A DNA stretch of 64,000 nucleotides from Phytopseudomonas flavescens. GTDB lineage: Bacteria; Pseudomonadota; Gammaproteobacteria; Pseudomonadales; Pseudomonadaceae. A program made the position numbers and the translations under genes. Below, in pieces: positions 10,743-21,183 of the stretch (positions within the stretch are counted from its first letter, which is position 1; every line of letters begins with the position of its first letter). The stretch spans positions 248,001 to 312,000 of the forward strand of contig NZ_FNDG01000005.1 of assembly GCF_900100535.1 (NCBI RefSeq). Direction: 5' to 3'. The notes beneath the pieces are model-generated. The model was not told where the DNA came from, made no database searches, and saw only the letters and a program-made list of their open reading frames with translations.

Positions 10743-12007
10743 CAGGTGCGCACGTGACCGTCGCCGAATACCACGTATTTCTCGCTGGTCAGCCCCAACA
10801 GACCGACCGGGCCACGGGCGTGCAGCTTGTCGGTGGAAATGCCGATCTCCGCGCCCAGGCCGTACTCGAAACCATCGGCGAAACGCGTCGAGGCGTTGAC
10901 CATCACCGAGCTGGAATCCACTTCGGTGAGGAAACGCCTGGCGTCGCTGAAATTTTCGGTGACGATCGCGTCGGTGTGCTGCGAACCGTAGGTATTGATG
11001 TGTTCGATGGCAGCGTCCAGCGCATCGACCACACGGATCGCCAGGATCGGCGCATTGTACTCGGCGTACCAGTCGTCTTCGCTGGCCTCCAGCACATCGC
11101 CGCCCAGCAGCGAGCGGGTCTGCGCGTCACCACGCAGCTCGACGCCCTTGTCACGGTAGATGGCAGCCAGCGCAGGTAGCAGTCGCGCGGCGATATCGGC
11201 ATGCACCAGCAGGGTTTCCATGGTGTTGCACGGCGAATAGCGCTGGGTCTTGGAGTTGTCGCAAATACGGATGGCCTTATCGAGGTCAGCGGCGCTATCC
11301 ACATACACGTGGCAGACACCATCCAGGTGCTTGATCACCGGCACCTTGGCTTCGCGGCTGACACGCTCGATCAGGCCCTTGCCGCCACGCGGCACGATCA
11401 CGTCGACGAACTCGGGCAAGGTGATCAGCGCGCCAACGGCGGCCCGGTCGGTGGTTTCCACGACCTGCACCGCGCTGGCGGGCAAGCCGGCCGCTGCCAG
11501 GCCGGCCTGGATGCAGCGGGCGATGGCCTGGTTGGAATGGATGGCCTCGGAGCCGCCTCGCAGGATGGTGGCGTTGCCGGACTTCAGGCACAGGCTGGCC
11601 GCATCGATGGTCACGTTGGGCCGCGACTCGTAGATGATGCCGATCACGCCGAGCGGCACGCGCATCTTGCCGACCTGGATGCCGGACGGCAGGTAACGCA
11701 TGCCCTGAATCTCGCCGATGGGATCGGGCAGCGTGGCAACCTGACGCAGGCCTTCGATCATGCTGTCGATGACCTTGGGGGTCAGCGCCAGGCGGTCGAG
11801 CATGGCCGGCTCCAGACCGTTGCCACGGCCAGCGGCCAGATCCAGTTGATTGGCGGCGACCAGCTCGACGCGGGAGGCGTCGAGCGCGTCGGCAGCGGCC
11901 TGCAGGGCGTGGTTCTTCTGCGCGGTGCTGGCCCGCGCGAGCACGCGCGATGCCTGGCGGGCGGCGCGACCCAGACGGGTCATGTAGTCAAGCACGGACT
12001 CGGTCAT
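10742..12007 (-). CDS. proA: Gamma-glutamyl phosphate reductase
   Basis: NADPH-dependent reduction of gamma-glutamyl phosphate to glutamate semialdehyde, the second step of proline synthesis. 421 aa with the aldehyde-dehydrogenase fold; the catalytic cysteine lies in [33 protein letters not shown] sequence and the C-terminal [16 protein letters not shown] are typical. It is probably the first gene of the minus-strand run proA-nadD-rsfS-rlmH-mrdA-rodA-mltB-rlpA. The upstream gap (12008-12278) shows no gene. Confidence 0.97.
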   Translation of the reverse strand: MTESVLDYMTRLGRAARQASRVLARASTAQKNHALQAAADALDASRVELVAANQLDLAAGRGNGLEPAMLDRLALTPKVIDSMIEGLRQVATLPDPIGEIQGMRYLPSGIQVGKMRVPLGVIGIIYESRPNVTIDAASLCLKSGNATILRGGSEAIHSNQAIARCIQAGLAAAGLPASAVQVVETTDRAAVGALITLPEFVDVIVPRGGKGLIERVSREAKVPVIKHLDGVCHVYVDSAADLDKAIRICDNSKTQRYSPCNTMETLLVHADIAARLLPALAAIYRDKGVELRGDAQTRSLLGGDVLEASEDDWYAEYNAPILAIRVVDALDAAIEHINTYGSQHTDAIVTENFSDARRFLTEVDSSSVMVNASTRFADGFEYGLGAEIGISTDKLHARGPVGLLGLTSEKYVVFGDGHVRT

Positions 12008-12278
12008 GGCAACTCAGGTCTGGCAGTTGGAAAAAGTTGCTGATTATAGCGGTCATGCCGCCCCGCGCACAGCGGCGCCTGGCAGATGGTTGTTTCCAGC
12101 TGCAAGCGGCGCATCGAAACGGTTCTCGCTCGCGGTTTTTTTGACTGCCTCGGTGACGGGGCTTGTTGCTACTATCCCCCGCACCAGCCCCATCGGCCAT
12201 GACGCACACCGCGAAGGAACCGCATTTCGGGTGGATGGGTCGAAGGCTGCGATTTCTCATTGATAAGGTGTCCACCCC

Positions 12279-13595
12279 ATGGGCCAATGGCTCGATAGTC
12301 TGACGACCTGGCTCGCGGCCAACCCGCAGTGGCTGGGCCTGGCGATCTTCCTCATCGCTTGCGTCGAGTGCCTGGCCATCGCCGGCATCATCGTTCCCGG
12401 TACCGTGCTGCTGTTCGCCGTTGGCGTGATGGCCGGCAACGGTGCCCTGAGCCTGTGGGAGACCCTGATACTGGCGTATCTCGGCGGCCTGCTTGGCGAT
12501 GCCATTTCCTACGCACTGGGCCGCTACTTCCACCAGGACATCCGCCGCCTGCCGGGCTTGCGAAGCCATCCGCAATGGCTCGATGGCGCGCAAACCTACT
12601 TCGAGCGCTATGGCGTCGCCAGCCTGCTGCTCGGTCGCTACATCGGCCCACTGCGGCCGATGCTGCCCATGGTCGCCGGCATGCTGAGCATGCCGGTCGG
12701 CCGTTTCGCTGCCGTCAGCATGCTCGCCGCTGCGGGCTGGGCGGTCGCCTACCTGGTTCCGGGATGGGCCGCCGGTGCCGCCCTGCGCCTGCCTCTGCCC
12801 GAGGGCTTCTGGCCTCAGGCCGCGGTGGTCGCCGCAGGCCTGGCGCTATTGCTGGTACTGACCATCCAGAGCAGCCTGCGCGAACAGCGCCAGGCGAGTC
12901 TGATCGCCGCGGGCCTGGGCAGCATTCTGCTGATTGCCCTGTTCATCGGCTGGCCCCATCTGATCCAACTGGATCAGGGCCTGATGACCTTGATCCAGGA
13001 AGAACGCAACCCGCGCTTCGACTACGTAGCGGTAGCGATCACTCACTTCGGCGATTTCGACGTTCAGTTGGCGGTCGCAGCCCTGCTCTGCGTGTTGTTG
13101 CTGGTCGCCCGCAAGTGGCAGGCACTGCTGTTCGCAGGTGGCGCCATGCTCAGCACCGCCCTGGCCAACGGCGCACTCAAGGGGCTGTTCGAGCGGGCAC
13201 GACCCGACGTGCTGCTCGAACCCCTGCACACCTACAGCTTTCCCAGCGGGCACAGCTCGGCGGCCTTCGCCTTCTTCCTCGCCACCGCAGTACTCGCCGG
13301 CCGCGGGCAACCCGCTCGCCTGCGCCTGACCTGGATACTGCTCGCCTGCCTGCCGGCACTCAGCATCGCCTTGTCGCGGGTCTATCTGGGCGTCCACTGG
13401 CCGAGCGATATCATCGCCGGCGCCTTGCTGGCCAGCAGCCTGTGCGCATTGAGCCTGACGCTGATGCAGCGCTTCGCCTCGCTGCCTCCATTGCCCGCGA
13501 GGGTCTGGTGGATGATCGTGCCGAGCTGTGCGCTGCTGCTCACCAGCATGGCGCTGTGGCGGATGTCGGCAGGGGTGGAGATCTACCGTTATTGA
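12279..13595 (+). CDS. DedA-PAP2 fusion membrane phosphatase
   Basis: A two-domain inner-membrane protein of 438 aa. Residues about 1-190 form a DedA/SNARE-associated domain (AGIIVPGTVLLF, then GRYIGPLRPMLPMVAGM), a family implicated in undecaprenyl-phosphate or lipid flipping. About 215-420 form a PAP2 phosphatase with all three motifs: KGLFERARP, PSGHSSAAF and SRVYLGVHWPSD. Fusing the two suggests coupled movement and dephosphorylation of a polyprenyl or phospholipid diphosphate. Its last bases overlap convergently (about 7 bp) the LON-domain gene. The start has reasonable spacing after AAGGTG. Confidence 0.92.
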   Translation: MGQWLDSLTTWLAANPQWLGLAIFLIACVECLAIAGIIVPGTVLLFAVGVMAGNGALSLWETLILAYLGGLLGDAISYALGRYFHQDIRRLPGLRSHPQWLDGAQTYFERYGVASLLLGRYIGPLRPMLPMVAGMLSMPVGRFAAVSMLAAAGWAVAYLVPGWAAGAALRLPLPEGFWPQAAVVAAGLALLLVLTIQSSLREQRQASLIAAGLGSILLIALFIGWPHLIQLDQGLMTLIQEERNPRFDYVAVAITHFGDFDVQLAVAALLCVLLLVARKWQALLFAGGAMLSTALANGALKGLFERARPDVLLEPLHTYSFPSGHSSAAFAFFLATAVLAGRGQPARLRLTWILLACLPALSIALSRVYLGVHWPSDIIAGALLASSLCALSLTLMQRFASLPPLPARVWWMIVPSCALLLTSMALWRMSAGVEIYRY

Positions 13596-14182
13596 ACGGA
13601 GCCGTCGCCCTGTAGCTGCTCGACCAGGTCCTGGAGCATATCCAGGCGCTGTGCGGCATCTGGCTGGGCCAGCAAGGCGACCTTCTGTTCGGCACCGAAC
13701 GGCAGCAGATAGCCGAGCTTGTCGGCCAGTTCCGCCTGGCTGCCGGCAGTACCGCCCATGCTCAGGCTGGCGACCATCGGGTGTTCGGCCAGGGCACCGA
13801 GCAACGCCAGCAGGTCGGCATGCTCCTCATCCAGTGGCCGCTCCGGTTCCTCTTCGAGCCACTCGACCTGAGCCACCGTCAGCTTGTCGGGCAGCACTTG
13901 CGCCTGGCTGACGCGGAACCGTCGGCCACCCTGCACACGGATGCCCAGCAGGCCATTGGGACGTTGCTGAAAATCACGGATCAGCGCCTCGCAGCCCATC
14001 TGGGCAATGCGTTCGGCGGCTTCGCCCACTTGGGCACCCTCGACGATGCACACCACGCCAAACCCCTCGCCCTGCTTCATGCAGCGGCTGACCATGTCCA
14101 GGTAACGCGCTTCGAATATCTGCAAATCCAGCATGCAGCCGGGAAACAGGACGGTGTGCAACGGGAATAGAGGTAGGGTCAT
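13589..14182 (-). CDS. LON substrate-binding domain protein
   Basis: 197 aa consisting only of a Lon N-terminal (PUA-like) domain: LPLFPLHTVLFPGCMLDLQIFEARY at the start, then GFGVVCI. No AAA or protease domain follows, so it is not Lon itself; such stand-alone proteins are common in Pseudomonas and have no firmly known role. The start at 14182 (MTLPLF) begins the domain exactly; the longer open frame reads antisense-like residues of lrgB. It starts 8 bp after lrgB and probably shares its transcript. Confidence 0.9.
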   Translation of the reverse strand: MTLPLFPLHTVLFPGCMLDLQIFEARYLDMVSRCMKQGEGFGVVCIVEGAQVGEAAERIAQMGCEALIRDFQQRPNGLLGIRVQGGRRFRVSQAQVLPDKLTVAQVEWLEEEPERPLDEEHADLLALLGALAEHPMVASLSMGGTAGSQAELADKLGYLLPFGAEQKVALLAQPDAAQRLDMLQDLVEQLQGDGSVQ

Positions 14183-14190
14183 GGGGGCTC

Positions 14191-14907
14191 TCAATTCAGG
14201 AAGACGATGGCCAATGGCAGCAGGATGGCCGTGAACACGCCCATCAGGCTCATGGCCAGGGCCGCGAAGGCACCGCACTCCTCGCTCTCCTGCATGGCCC
14301 GCGAGGTGCCGACCGCGTGGGCGGTCATGCCCAGGGCCATGCCCAGTGCGGCGTGGTGACGAACACCGCACCAGCGCAGCAGCGATGGCCCGATGATCGC
14401 ACCCAACACGCCGGTGATCATCACGAACACCGCCGCCAGGGCCGCCAGCCCGCCGATCTGGCTGGCCACCAGCATGGCGATTGGCGAGGTCACCGACTTG
14501 GGCGCCATGCTCATCAGCATGCTGTGTTCGGCGCCCAGCATCCAGGCCAGGGCGACACCCAGCACGGTGGCGACCACCCCGGCGACCAGCAGCGTGAGCA
14601 CGGTGGGCCAGAACACCTGCCGGATCCGCCGCAGATTGAGGTACAGCGGCACGGCCAGCGCCACGGTGGCCGGACCGAGGAAAATGGTCAGCGCCTCGGC
14701 ACCACCCTTGTACTCCGTGAAGGTCAGCCCGCAGAGCAGCAGAATGGCGATGACCAGTATGGTCGACACCAGTACTGGCTGCAGGAATACCCAGCGGGTC
14801 TTCTCATAGGCAGCGACAGCCAGTTGATAGGCGCCCAGGGTGATGCCGGCAGCGAACAGCGGATGATGGGTGACGGCCAGCCAGGCAGCATGCCAGTGAA
14901 GCATCAT
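14191..14907 (-). CDS. lrgB: LrgB/CidB family membrane protein
   Basis: 238 aa, mostly hydrophobic, matching the LrgB/CidB family (murein-hydrolase regulators; related plant proteins transport glycolate). Typical pieces are FLGPATVALAVPLYLN, SVTSPIAM and ALGMTAHAVGTSRAM. The start codon lies in ATGATG, overlapping the cidA stop TGA, so the pair is translationally coupled. The exact first Met (14907 or 14904) is uncertain. Whether this pair controls lysis or carries small carboxylates cannot be told from sequence. Confidence 0.93.
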   Translation of the reverse strand: MMLHWHAAWLAVTHHPLFAAGITLGAYQLAVAAYEKTRWVFLQPVLVSTILVIAILLLCGLTFTEYKGGAEALTIFLGPATVALAVPLYLNLRRIRQVFWPTVLTLLVAGVVATVLGVALAWMLGAEHSMLMSMAPKSVTSPIAMLVASQIGGLAALAAVFVMITGVLGAIIGPSLLRWCGVRHHAALGMALGMTAHAVGTSRAMQESEECGAFAALAMSLMGVFTAILLPLAIVFLN

Positions 14908-15266
14908 CCCTCCTCCCGGCGGCGCGCCTGGCGCTCGATCAGTTTCTGCATCATCCAGCCGGCGAACAGCAGGGACAGGATCAACGACAACACCAGCGCA
15001 CCGATCACTGCCCAGAAGTCCTCGACAATGGCCTGCGCATAGGCCATCACGCCGACAGCGGGCGGTACCAGCAGCAGCGGCAGGTACTTGAGCAGGCTGC
15101 TGGCAGCCTGCTGGATCGGCTCGTCGACCTGACCACGGCAGAGCAGAAACACCAGCAACAGCAGCATGCCGAGAATCGGCCCTGGCAGCATCGGCAGGAA
15201 CAACGCATTGATCGCCGTACCGAACAGTTGGCACAGCACCAGCCAGAACAGGCCACGAAGCAGCAT
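14904..15266 (-). CDS. cidA: CidA/LrgA family holin-like protein
   Basis: 120 aa with four hydrophobic helices, the CidA/LrgA (UPF0299) holin-like family. LCQLFGTAINALF and PGPILGMLLLLVFLL match the family core. The start at 15266 (MLLRGLFW) was chosen over an in-frame ATG ten codons upstream because the family begins here. First gene of a cidA-lrgB-LON domain operon. Confidence 0.92.
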   Translation of the reverse strand: MLLRGLFWLVLCQLFGTAINALFLPMLPGPILGMLLLLVFLLCRGQVDEPIQQAASSLLKYLPLLLVPPAVGVMAYAQAIVEDFWAVIGALVLSLILSLLFAGWMMQKLIERQARRREEG

Positions 15267-15451
15267 GGAAACTCCCCTCAGACACTGGGCAGGCATCCCG
15301 AGCGAGGAAGCGCCACCTTGAAAAGTCGATCATTATAGGCCGGTAACTGCAGCGGCTTAACAGGGGCCGCCGGCACGCTCCGGGTGCCTGGGCGTGGGCG
15401 GATGCTTTACGGCATACTGGCCGCATCGCTCATCGACCCGGACGTCCCCGC

Positions 15452-17158
15452 ATGCTTCGCCTCGCGCCCCTGGTTCTGCTTCTTTCACTCGCCGCCTGCA
15501 GCCAGAGCACGCCCCTGCTACCGCCCGACGCCATTCTGCCGGACGGCTCGCACTATCAGGGCCAGGTGATCGACGGGCTGCTGCAGGGCAAGGGCCGCCT
15601 GGATTATCCCGACGGCAGCTGGTTCGTGGGTCACTTCCTCGACGGTTTGCGCCAGGGGCCCGGCGAGTGGCACGGCGCCAATGGCGAGCGCTATGTGGGC
15701 GAATTCGCCGCAGGCGCCTTCGCAGGCCAGGGCACGCTGACTCGGGCCGACGGCAGTCGCTACGCCGGCGGCTTCGCCAAGGGCCGCTTCAGTGGCGAGG
15801 GTACCCTCGAGGAAACCGGACAGACCTATCGCGGGCAGTTCCTCGACGGTCGTTTCCACGGCCTGGGCAGCCTGGAGCAGGAGGACGGCAGCCGTTTTCA
15901 GGGACAGTTCGTGAAGGGGCAGCCCAATGGCCAGGGCGTGCGCCAGGACGAACTCGGCAACCAGCTCTCCGGCCTGTTCGTGGGCGGCCAGCTGAAGGGC
16001 GACGGTAACTACCAGGGCAGTGACGGCGACAGCTACGACGGCGAATTGCGCGACAGCCTGTTTCACGGCAAGGGCCGCTATCAGAGCGCTGCCGGCGATG
16101 TCTGGAGCGGCACCTTCGTCGCCGGCGCACTCGACGGCAAGGGCCAGTACAGCGGCAGTGACGGCAGCCGTTATCAGGGGCATTTCAGGGCATGGCGCTA
16201 TCAGGGCGAAGGGCACTTGCAACAGGCCGACGGCAGCCGTTTCGATGGGCACTTCGCCAATGGTCGCTTCCACGGCGAAGGCACCCTGACCCTCGCTGAC
16301 GGCAGCCGCCAGCAGGGTACCTGGCAACGCGGCCTGCGCGTGCGTGACGAGAACGGCCAGGCCTTGCCGGACCCGCTGGAGATCGGCCTGCTGAAACAGG
16401 GCGAGCTGCTCGACCAGGCCATCGCCGCACTGCCGGCGTCCACCCCGCGCAGAGAACTCTATGCCCTGACACTGGCCGGCGACGGCAAGCAGAGCGTTTT
16501 CCTGCGCGAGGCCGACTACGTCGCCGACCTGCTTGCCGGGCGATTTTCCGCCTATGGTCGCATCACCCTGGCCAACCACCGCGACCACCTGGCCGACCGC
16601 CCCCTGGCGACCCGCGAGAACCTGCGCCGTGCGGTACGGGCCATCGCCGAACGCAGCGGGCCGGAAGACCTGGTGTTCATCTACCTGACCAGTCATGGCT
16701 CGCGCGGCCACGAGCTGAACCTCGATCAACCACGCCTGCAACTGGCCGACCTGCCCGCCGACGAGCTGGCGACACTGTTGCGACCGCTGGCCGACCGCCA
16801 CAAGGTGGTGGTGATTTCCGCCTGCTACTCCGGGGGCTTCATACCCGCCCTGAAGGACGACAACACCCTGCTGATGACCGCCGCACGCGCCGACCGGGTG
16901 TCGTTCGGCTGCTCCGAAGAGGCCGATTTCACCTATTTCGGCCGAGCGCTGTTCGCCGAAGCGCTGCAGCATACGGACGACCTGCGACGTGCGTTCGACC
17001 TGGCCAGTACGGCCGTGGCAGAGCGTGAAAAGGCCGATGGCTTCGAACCGTCCGAGCCGCAGATATGGGCTCCGCCTGCGGTGCTGCAGCATTGGAACAG
17101 CCTGCGGCGGCAGCAGCACGCAGCGGCCTTGAACGATAGACCCGCGGCGCCCCTCTAA
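15452..17158 (+). CDS. MORN-repeat lipoprotein with caspase-like C13 domain
   Basis: A 568-aa predicted outer-membrane or periplasmic lipoprotein with lipobox LAAC (Cys16). Residues about 30-300 contain roughly twelve tandem MORN-like repeats of ~23 aa (pattern DGSRYxGxFxxGxFxGxGTL). A linker follows, then a peptidase C13/caspase-fold domain (about 340-530). The catalytic dyad is readable: His415 in YLTSHGSRGHE and Cys458 in VVISACYSGG. MORN repeats commonly bind lipid or membranes, so a membrane-tethered protease or transamidase is a reasonable inference. Substrate unknown. No obvious operon partner; the 72-bp gap to the next gene has no clear terminator. Confidence 0.88.
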   Translation: MLRLAPLVLLLSLAACSQSTPLLPPDAILPDGSHYQGQVIDGLLQGKGRLDYPDGSWFVGHFLDGLRQGPGEWHGANGERYVGEFAAGAFAGQGTLTRADGSRYAGGFAKGRFSGEGTLEETGQTYRGQFLDGRFHGLGSLEQEDGSRFQGQFVKGQPNGQGVRQDELGNQLSGLFVGGQLKGDGNYQGSDGDSYDGELRDSLFHGKGRYQSAAGDVWSGTFVAGALDGKGQYSGSDGSRYQGHFRAWRYQGEGHLQQADGSRFDGHFANGRFHGEGTLTLADGSRQQGTWQRGLRVRDENGQALPDPLEIGLLKQGELLDQAIAALPASTPRRELYALTLAGDGKQSVFLREADYVADLLAGRFSAYGRITLANHRDHLADRPLATRENLRRAVRAIAERSGPEDLVFIYLTSHGSRGHELNLDQPRLQLADLPADELATLLRPLADRHKVVVISACYSGGFIPALKDDNTLLMTAARADRVSFGCSEEADFTYFGRALFAEALQHTDDLRRAFDLASTAVAEREKADGFEPSEPQIWAPPAVLQHWNSLRRQQHAAALNDRPAAPL

Positions 17159-17230
17159 ATCAGGGTGCGTGCAGCGCAGGCGGGCATTGTCCGCACAGAG
17201 CCAACACCGAACAGCAGTCGAGGACCGACC

Positions 17231-17872
17231 ATGTACCTGACACCTCAGCACATCCTTCTGGCAGGCGCTTCGGGCATGACCGGCGAGCACCTGCTCGACC
17301 GCCTGCTTAACGAGCCCACCGTCGAGCGCGTGCTGGCGCCGAGTCGCAAGCCGCTGGCCGAACACCCTCACCTGGAAAATCCACTCGGCGAACTGCTCGA
17401 TCTGCTGCCCACTCTGGATGGCCCGGTGAACACCGCGTTCTGCTGCCTGGGCAGTACCCTCAAGCAGGCCGGTTCGCAGGACGCCTTCCGCGCGGTCGAT
17501 CACCAGATGGTGGTGGCCTTCGGCAAGCGCGCTCAGGAACTCGGGGCGCGGCATCTGCTGGTGGTCAGCGCGATTGGCGCAGATCCGCACTCGTCGGTGT
17601 TCTACAAGCGCATCAAGGGCGAGACCGAAGAGGCACTCAAGGCCCAGGGCTGGCCGCAATTGACCTTGGCCCGCCCCTCCCTGCTGCTCGGCCCGCGCAA
17701 CGAATTCCGTCTCGGCGAACGCCTGGCGGCCCCGTTCATGCGCTGGTTGCCGGGCAAGCACCGCGCCATCGAGGTCACAGCCCTGGCGCGCGCGTTGTGG
17801 CGCCTGGCTCTCGAGGAAGATAAAGGCGTACGGGTGGTCGAGTCGGACGAACTGCAGCGCCTCGGCCGCTGA
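17231..17872 (+). CDS. NAD(P)H-binding oxidoreductase (HTATIP2/YbjT-like)
   Basis: 213 aa atypical short-chain/NmrA-like protein. The N-terminal Rossmann motif is [15 protein letters not shown]; the middle [14 protein letters not shown] and [25 protein letters not shown] contains a YxxxK (FYKRIKGE) arrangement typical of HTATIP2-like proteins. [11 protein letters not shown] is also characteristic. The substrate cannot be inferred. Start at 231 bases into the open frame follows a purine-rich stretch (GAGGACCG) and begins the conserved domain. Confidence 0.85.
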   Translation: MYLTPQHILLAGASGMTGEHLLDRLLNEPTVERVLAPSRKPLAEHPHLENPLGELLDLLPTLDGPVNTAFCCLGSTLKQAGSQDAFRAVDHQMVVAFGKRAQELGARHLLVVSAIGADPHSSVFYKRIKGETEEALKAQGWPQLTLARPSLLLGPRNEFRLGERLAAPFMRWLPGKHRAIEVTALARALWRLALEEDKGVRVVESDELQRLGR

Positions 17873-17982
17873 AGACGGGGCAGCCGACGCGCAGGTGCGT
17901 CGAAGAGCAACTCTGCAAAGGCACGCGCAGGCCGGGTCGCCCTTGCTAAGCTGTGGGCCCTGACACTTTCCGGAGCTTCGTC

Positions 17983-18666
17983 ATGTCCTCCAAGACCGCC
18001 TTGATCATCGGTGCCTCGCGCGGCATCGGCCTGGGCCTGGTACGCCAGTTGCACGCCGATGGCTGGCAGGTGACCGCCACGGTACGCGACCCCGTCCGCG
18101 CCAACGACCTGCAGGCGCTGCCGGGCGTGCACATCGAGTCACTGGATATCGATGATGCGGTAGCGTTGCGACAACTGGTGCAACGGCTGAGCGGGCAGGT
18201 GTTCGACCTGCTGTTCGTCAATGCCGGCGTTCTCGGCCCCGGCCACCAATCGGTGGCTGCCGCCACGGCGCAGGAGCTGGGCCAGTTGTTCCTGACCAAC
18301 GTGGTGGCGCCGATTCGCCTGGCCGAGCAGCTGGTGGGGCAGTTGCGGCCACAGACCGGCGTGCTGGCCTTCATGAGCTCGGGGCTGGGCAGCGTGGCCA
18401 ACCCGGAAGGCAACAACCTGGCGCTGTACAAGGCCAGCAAGGCAGCCCTCAACTCGCTGACCAACAGCTTCGTCTGCGCATTGCCTGAGCCGCGCCCGAC
18501 GGTGCTGTCGCTGCACCCGGGCTGGGTGAAGACGGACATGGGCGGCGATGGCGCCATGGTCGAAGTGGCCGACAGCTGCCGCGGCCTGATCGAACAGGTC
18601 GAGCGTCACGCCGGGCGCGGTGGTCATCACTTCGTCGACTATCAGGGCCAGAAGATCGCCTGGTAA
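17983..18666 (+). CDS. Short-chain dehydrogenase/reductase (C factor-like)
   Basis: 227 aa classical SDR. The cofactor motif is GASRGIGLG near the N-terminus, NAG occurs in FVNAGVLG, and the catalytic YxxxK is YKASK. HPGWVKTDMGGDGA near the C-terminus is typical of the CsgA/sniffer-like SDRs. NAD(P)-dependent carbonyl reduction or alcohol oxidation is expected; the substrate is unknown. The start at 17983 begins immediately before the Rossmann strand. Confidence 0.88.
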   Translation: MSSKTALIIGASRGIGLGLVRQLHADGWQVTATVRDPVRANDLQALPGVHIESLDIDDAVALRQLVQRLSGQVFDLLFVNAGVLGPGHQSVAAATAQELGQLFLTNVVAPIRLAEQLVGQLRPQTGVLAFMSSGLGSVANPEGNNLALYKASKAALNSLTNSFVCALPEPRPTVLSLHPGWVKTDMGGDGAMVEVADSCRGLIEQVERHAGRGGHHFVDYQGQKIAW

Positions 18667-18882
18667 GGGGCTGCCCGACGCCTGAGATTCAGGCTGATGC
18701 TCGATGGACTAGCACCCATCCTATGAATTGGATGCCAATCCAGTGGGAGCGGGCATGGGTTGAGCGTCCCCGCCCGTTCCAGCATGTTGCGATGTGCAGT
18801 CGTAGGACGGGGAGTAACTGCGGACCGCAGGATGGGCGACAGCCGATCAATACCGCAGCATAGACGCCAGCCTGGCGCCTCC

Positions 18883-19977
18883 CTAAAGCCCCAACATCGC
18901 CAGCATGATGAAGGTGGCGAACAGCACGAAATGAGTCATGCCCTCGATGGCGTTGGTTTCACCATCGTTGAGGTTGATCGCACAAACGATCAGGGTGATG
19001 AACACCATCACCGTCTGCACCGGGCTCATGGCCATCTGGAACGGCTGGCCGCTGTACAACGCCATGGCCTCCATCACCGGCACGGTGAGAATCACCGTGG
19101 ACAGCGATGCGCCGAGGGCGATGTTGACCACCGATTGCATGCGGTTGGCCAACGCCGCCCGCAGAGCGGTGAGGATTTCCGGTGCCGCGGAGATCCCCGC
19201 CACCACGATGGCGGTCAGCACCGGTGGCGCACCGGTACCCTCCAGGCCGACATCCAGCGCCAGGGACATCACCTCGGCGAGCACGCCGATGACGATCACC
19301 CCGAACACCAGCACGCCGATCGACCAGGCTACGTTGACCTGGGTCTCGTCGGCGCCGTGCCCATCGCCACCGCGGTGCTTCTTCTCCGGGTAGCTGTAGC
19401 TGAAGAAGTAGCTGTGCGGGCCTACCTGCATGCGCAGGAACACCGCGTAGAGCACCAGCATGGCGCCGATGGTGAACATCGAGTACGCCTTCCAGTCCGA
19501 CTCGGGAATGAACTCGGGCACCACCATGGAAATGCCCATGGCGGTGAGGATCATCACGCTGTAGCTGCGTGCGGAGTCGTCGTTGTAGGGCTGCTCGCCG
19601 TGCTTGATGCCGCCCATCAGCGCGGCCAGGCCAAGGATGCCGTTGATATCGAGCATGACTGCCGAATAGATGGTGTCGCGCACCAGGGTCGGCGACGCCT
19701 GATTGCTCATCATGATCGCAAGGATGATCACTTCGACCAGCACCGCCGACAGGGTGAGGATCATGGTGCCGTAGGGGTCGCCGACCCGCTCGGCCAGTTG
19801 CTCGGCATGGTGAGCGACGCGCAATGAGGCGCAGACAATGGCGGCGATCAGCGCCACGGCGCCAGCCAGGGCAATGGCCTGGCCATGGCCGAGCAAGGCG
19901 TGCTCCAGCGGCAACGCGATCAGAGCCGCGAGCACGGCCAGCAGCAGCCAGTATTCCTGCTTGATGGCATTCAACAT
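18883..19977 (-). CDS. chaA: Calcium/proton antiporter (ChaA, CaCA family)
   Basis: 364-aa inner-membrane cation:proton exchanger with about eleven hydrophobic segments in two inverted halves. The alpha-repeat signatures are visible: GDPYGTMILTLSAVLVEV in the first half and VAGISAAPEILTALRAALAN in the second. A short acidic/His-rich cytosolic loop (PEKKHRGGDGHGADE) joins the halves. ChaA-type proteins export Ca2+ and, at high pH, Na+ or K+. It is transcribed divergently from the adenine deaminase gene. Confidence 0.92.
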   Translation of the reverse strand: MLNAIKQEYWLLLAVLAALIALPLEHALLGHGQAIALAGAVALIAAIVCASLRVAHHAEQLAERVGDPYGTMILTLSAVLVEVIILAIMMSNQASPTLVRDTIYSAVMLDINGILGLAALMGGIKHGEQPYNDDSARSYSVMILTAMGISMVVPEFIPESDWKAYSMFTIGAMLVLYAVFLRMQVGPHSYFFSYSYPEKKHRGGDGHGADETQVNVAWSIGVLVFGVIVIGVLAEVMSLALDVGLEGTGAPPVLTAIVVAGISAAPEILTALRAALANRMQSVVNIALGASLSTVILTVPVMEAMALYSGQPFQMAMSPVQTVMVFITLIVCAINLNDGETNAIEGMTHFVLFATFIMLAMLGL

Positions 19978-20119
19978 GAGCGATTCCTTTCAGTGAGGAG
20001 CAGAGCGATCCTGCTCCGACTGCAACATCCTGTAAATGATTCAACCCATGTACCGCTCGGAGGTCTCGATACCGCAAGGACGGGCCCATGGAGTTAAACT
20101 TCGCGGCCACGTTTGATGA

Positions 20120-21082
<963 letters not shown>

Positions 21083-21089
21083 AACGCCG

Positions 21090-21163
21090 GTAGCCCGGCG
21101 TTGAGCGCAGCGATACCCGGGAAGATCCCAACCTGGGTATCGCTACGCTCAACCGCAGGCTAC
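21090..21163. repeat. Long imperfect inverted repeat (REP/MITE-like)
   Basis: Arms 21090-21121 and 21133-21163 are inverted copies of about 30 bases (GTAGCC...CAGCGATACCCGGG against CTGGGTATCGCTACGC...GGCTAC) around a short spacer. It lies directly after the adenine deaminase stop and is convergent toward the PCuAC gene. A degenerate relative of one arm (CTGGGTATCGCTTCGCGCAACC) occurs at 45000-45021. This looks like a dispersed Pseudomonas intergenic element and may also stop transcription from both sides. Confidence 0.65.
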
Positions 21164-21183
21164 GGATAGCCGCCAACAACCAA

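Noticed and set aside
15518..17761. Minus-strand open frame of 747 codons
   Set aside because: It is the antisense shadow of the MORN-caspase gene and of the oxidoreductase after it; high GC produces long empty frames, and it has no domain or start signal.
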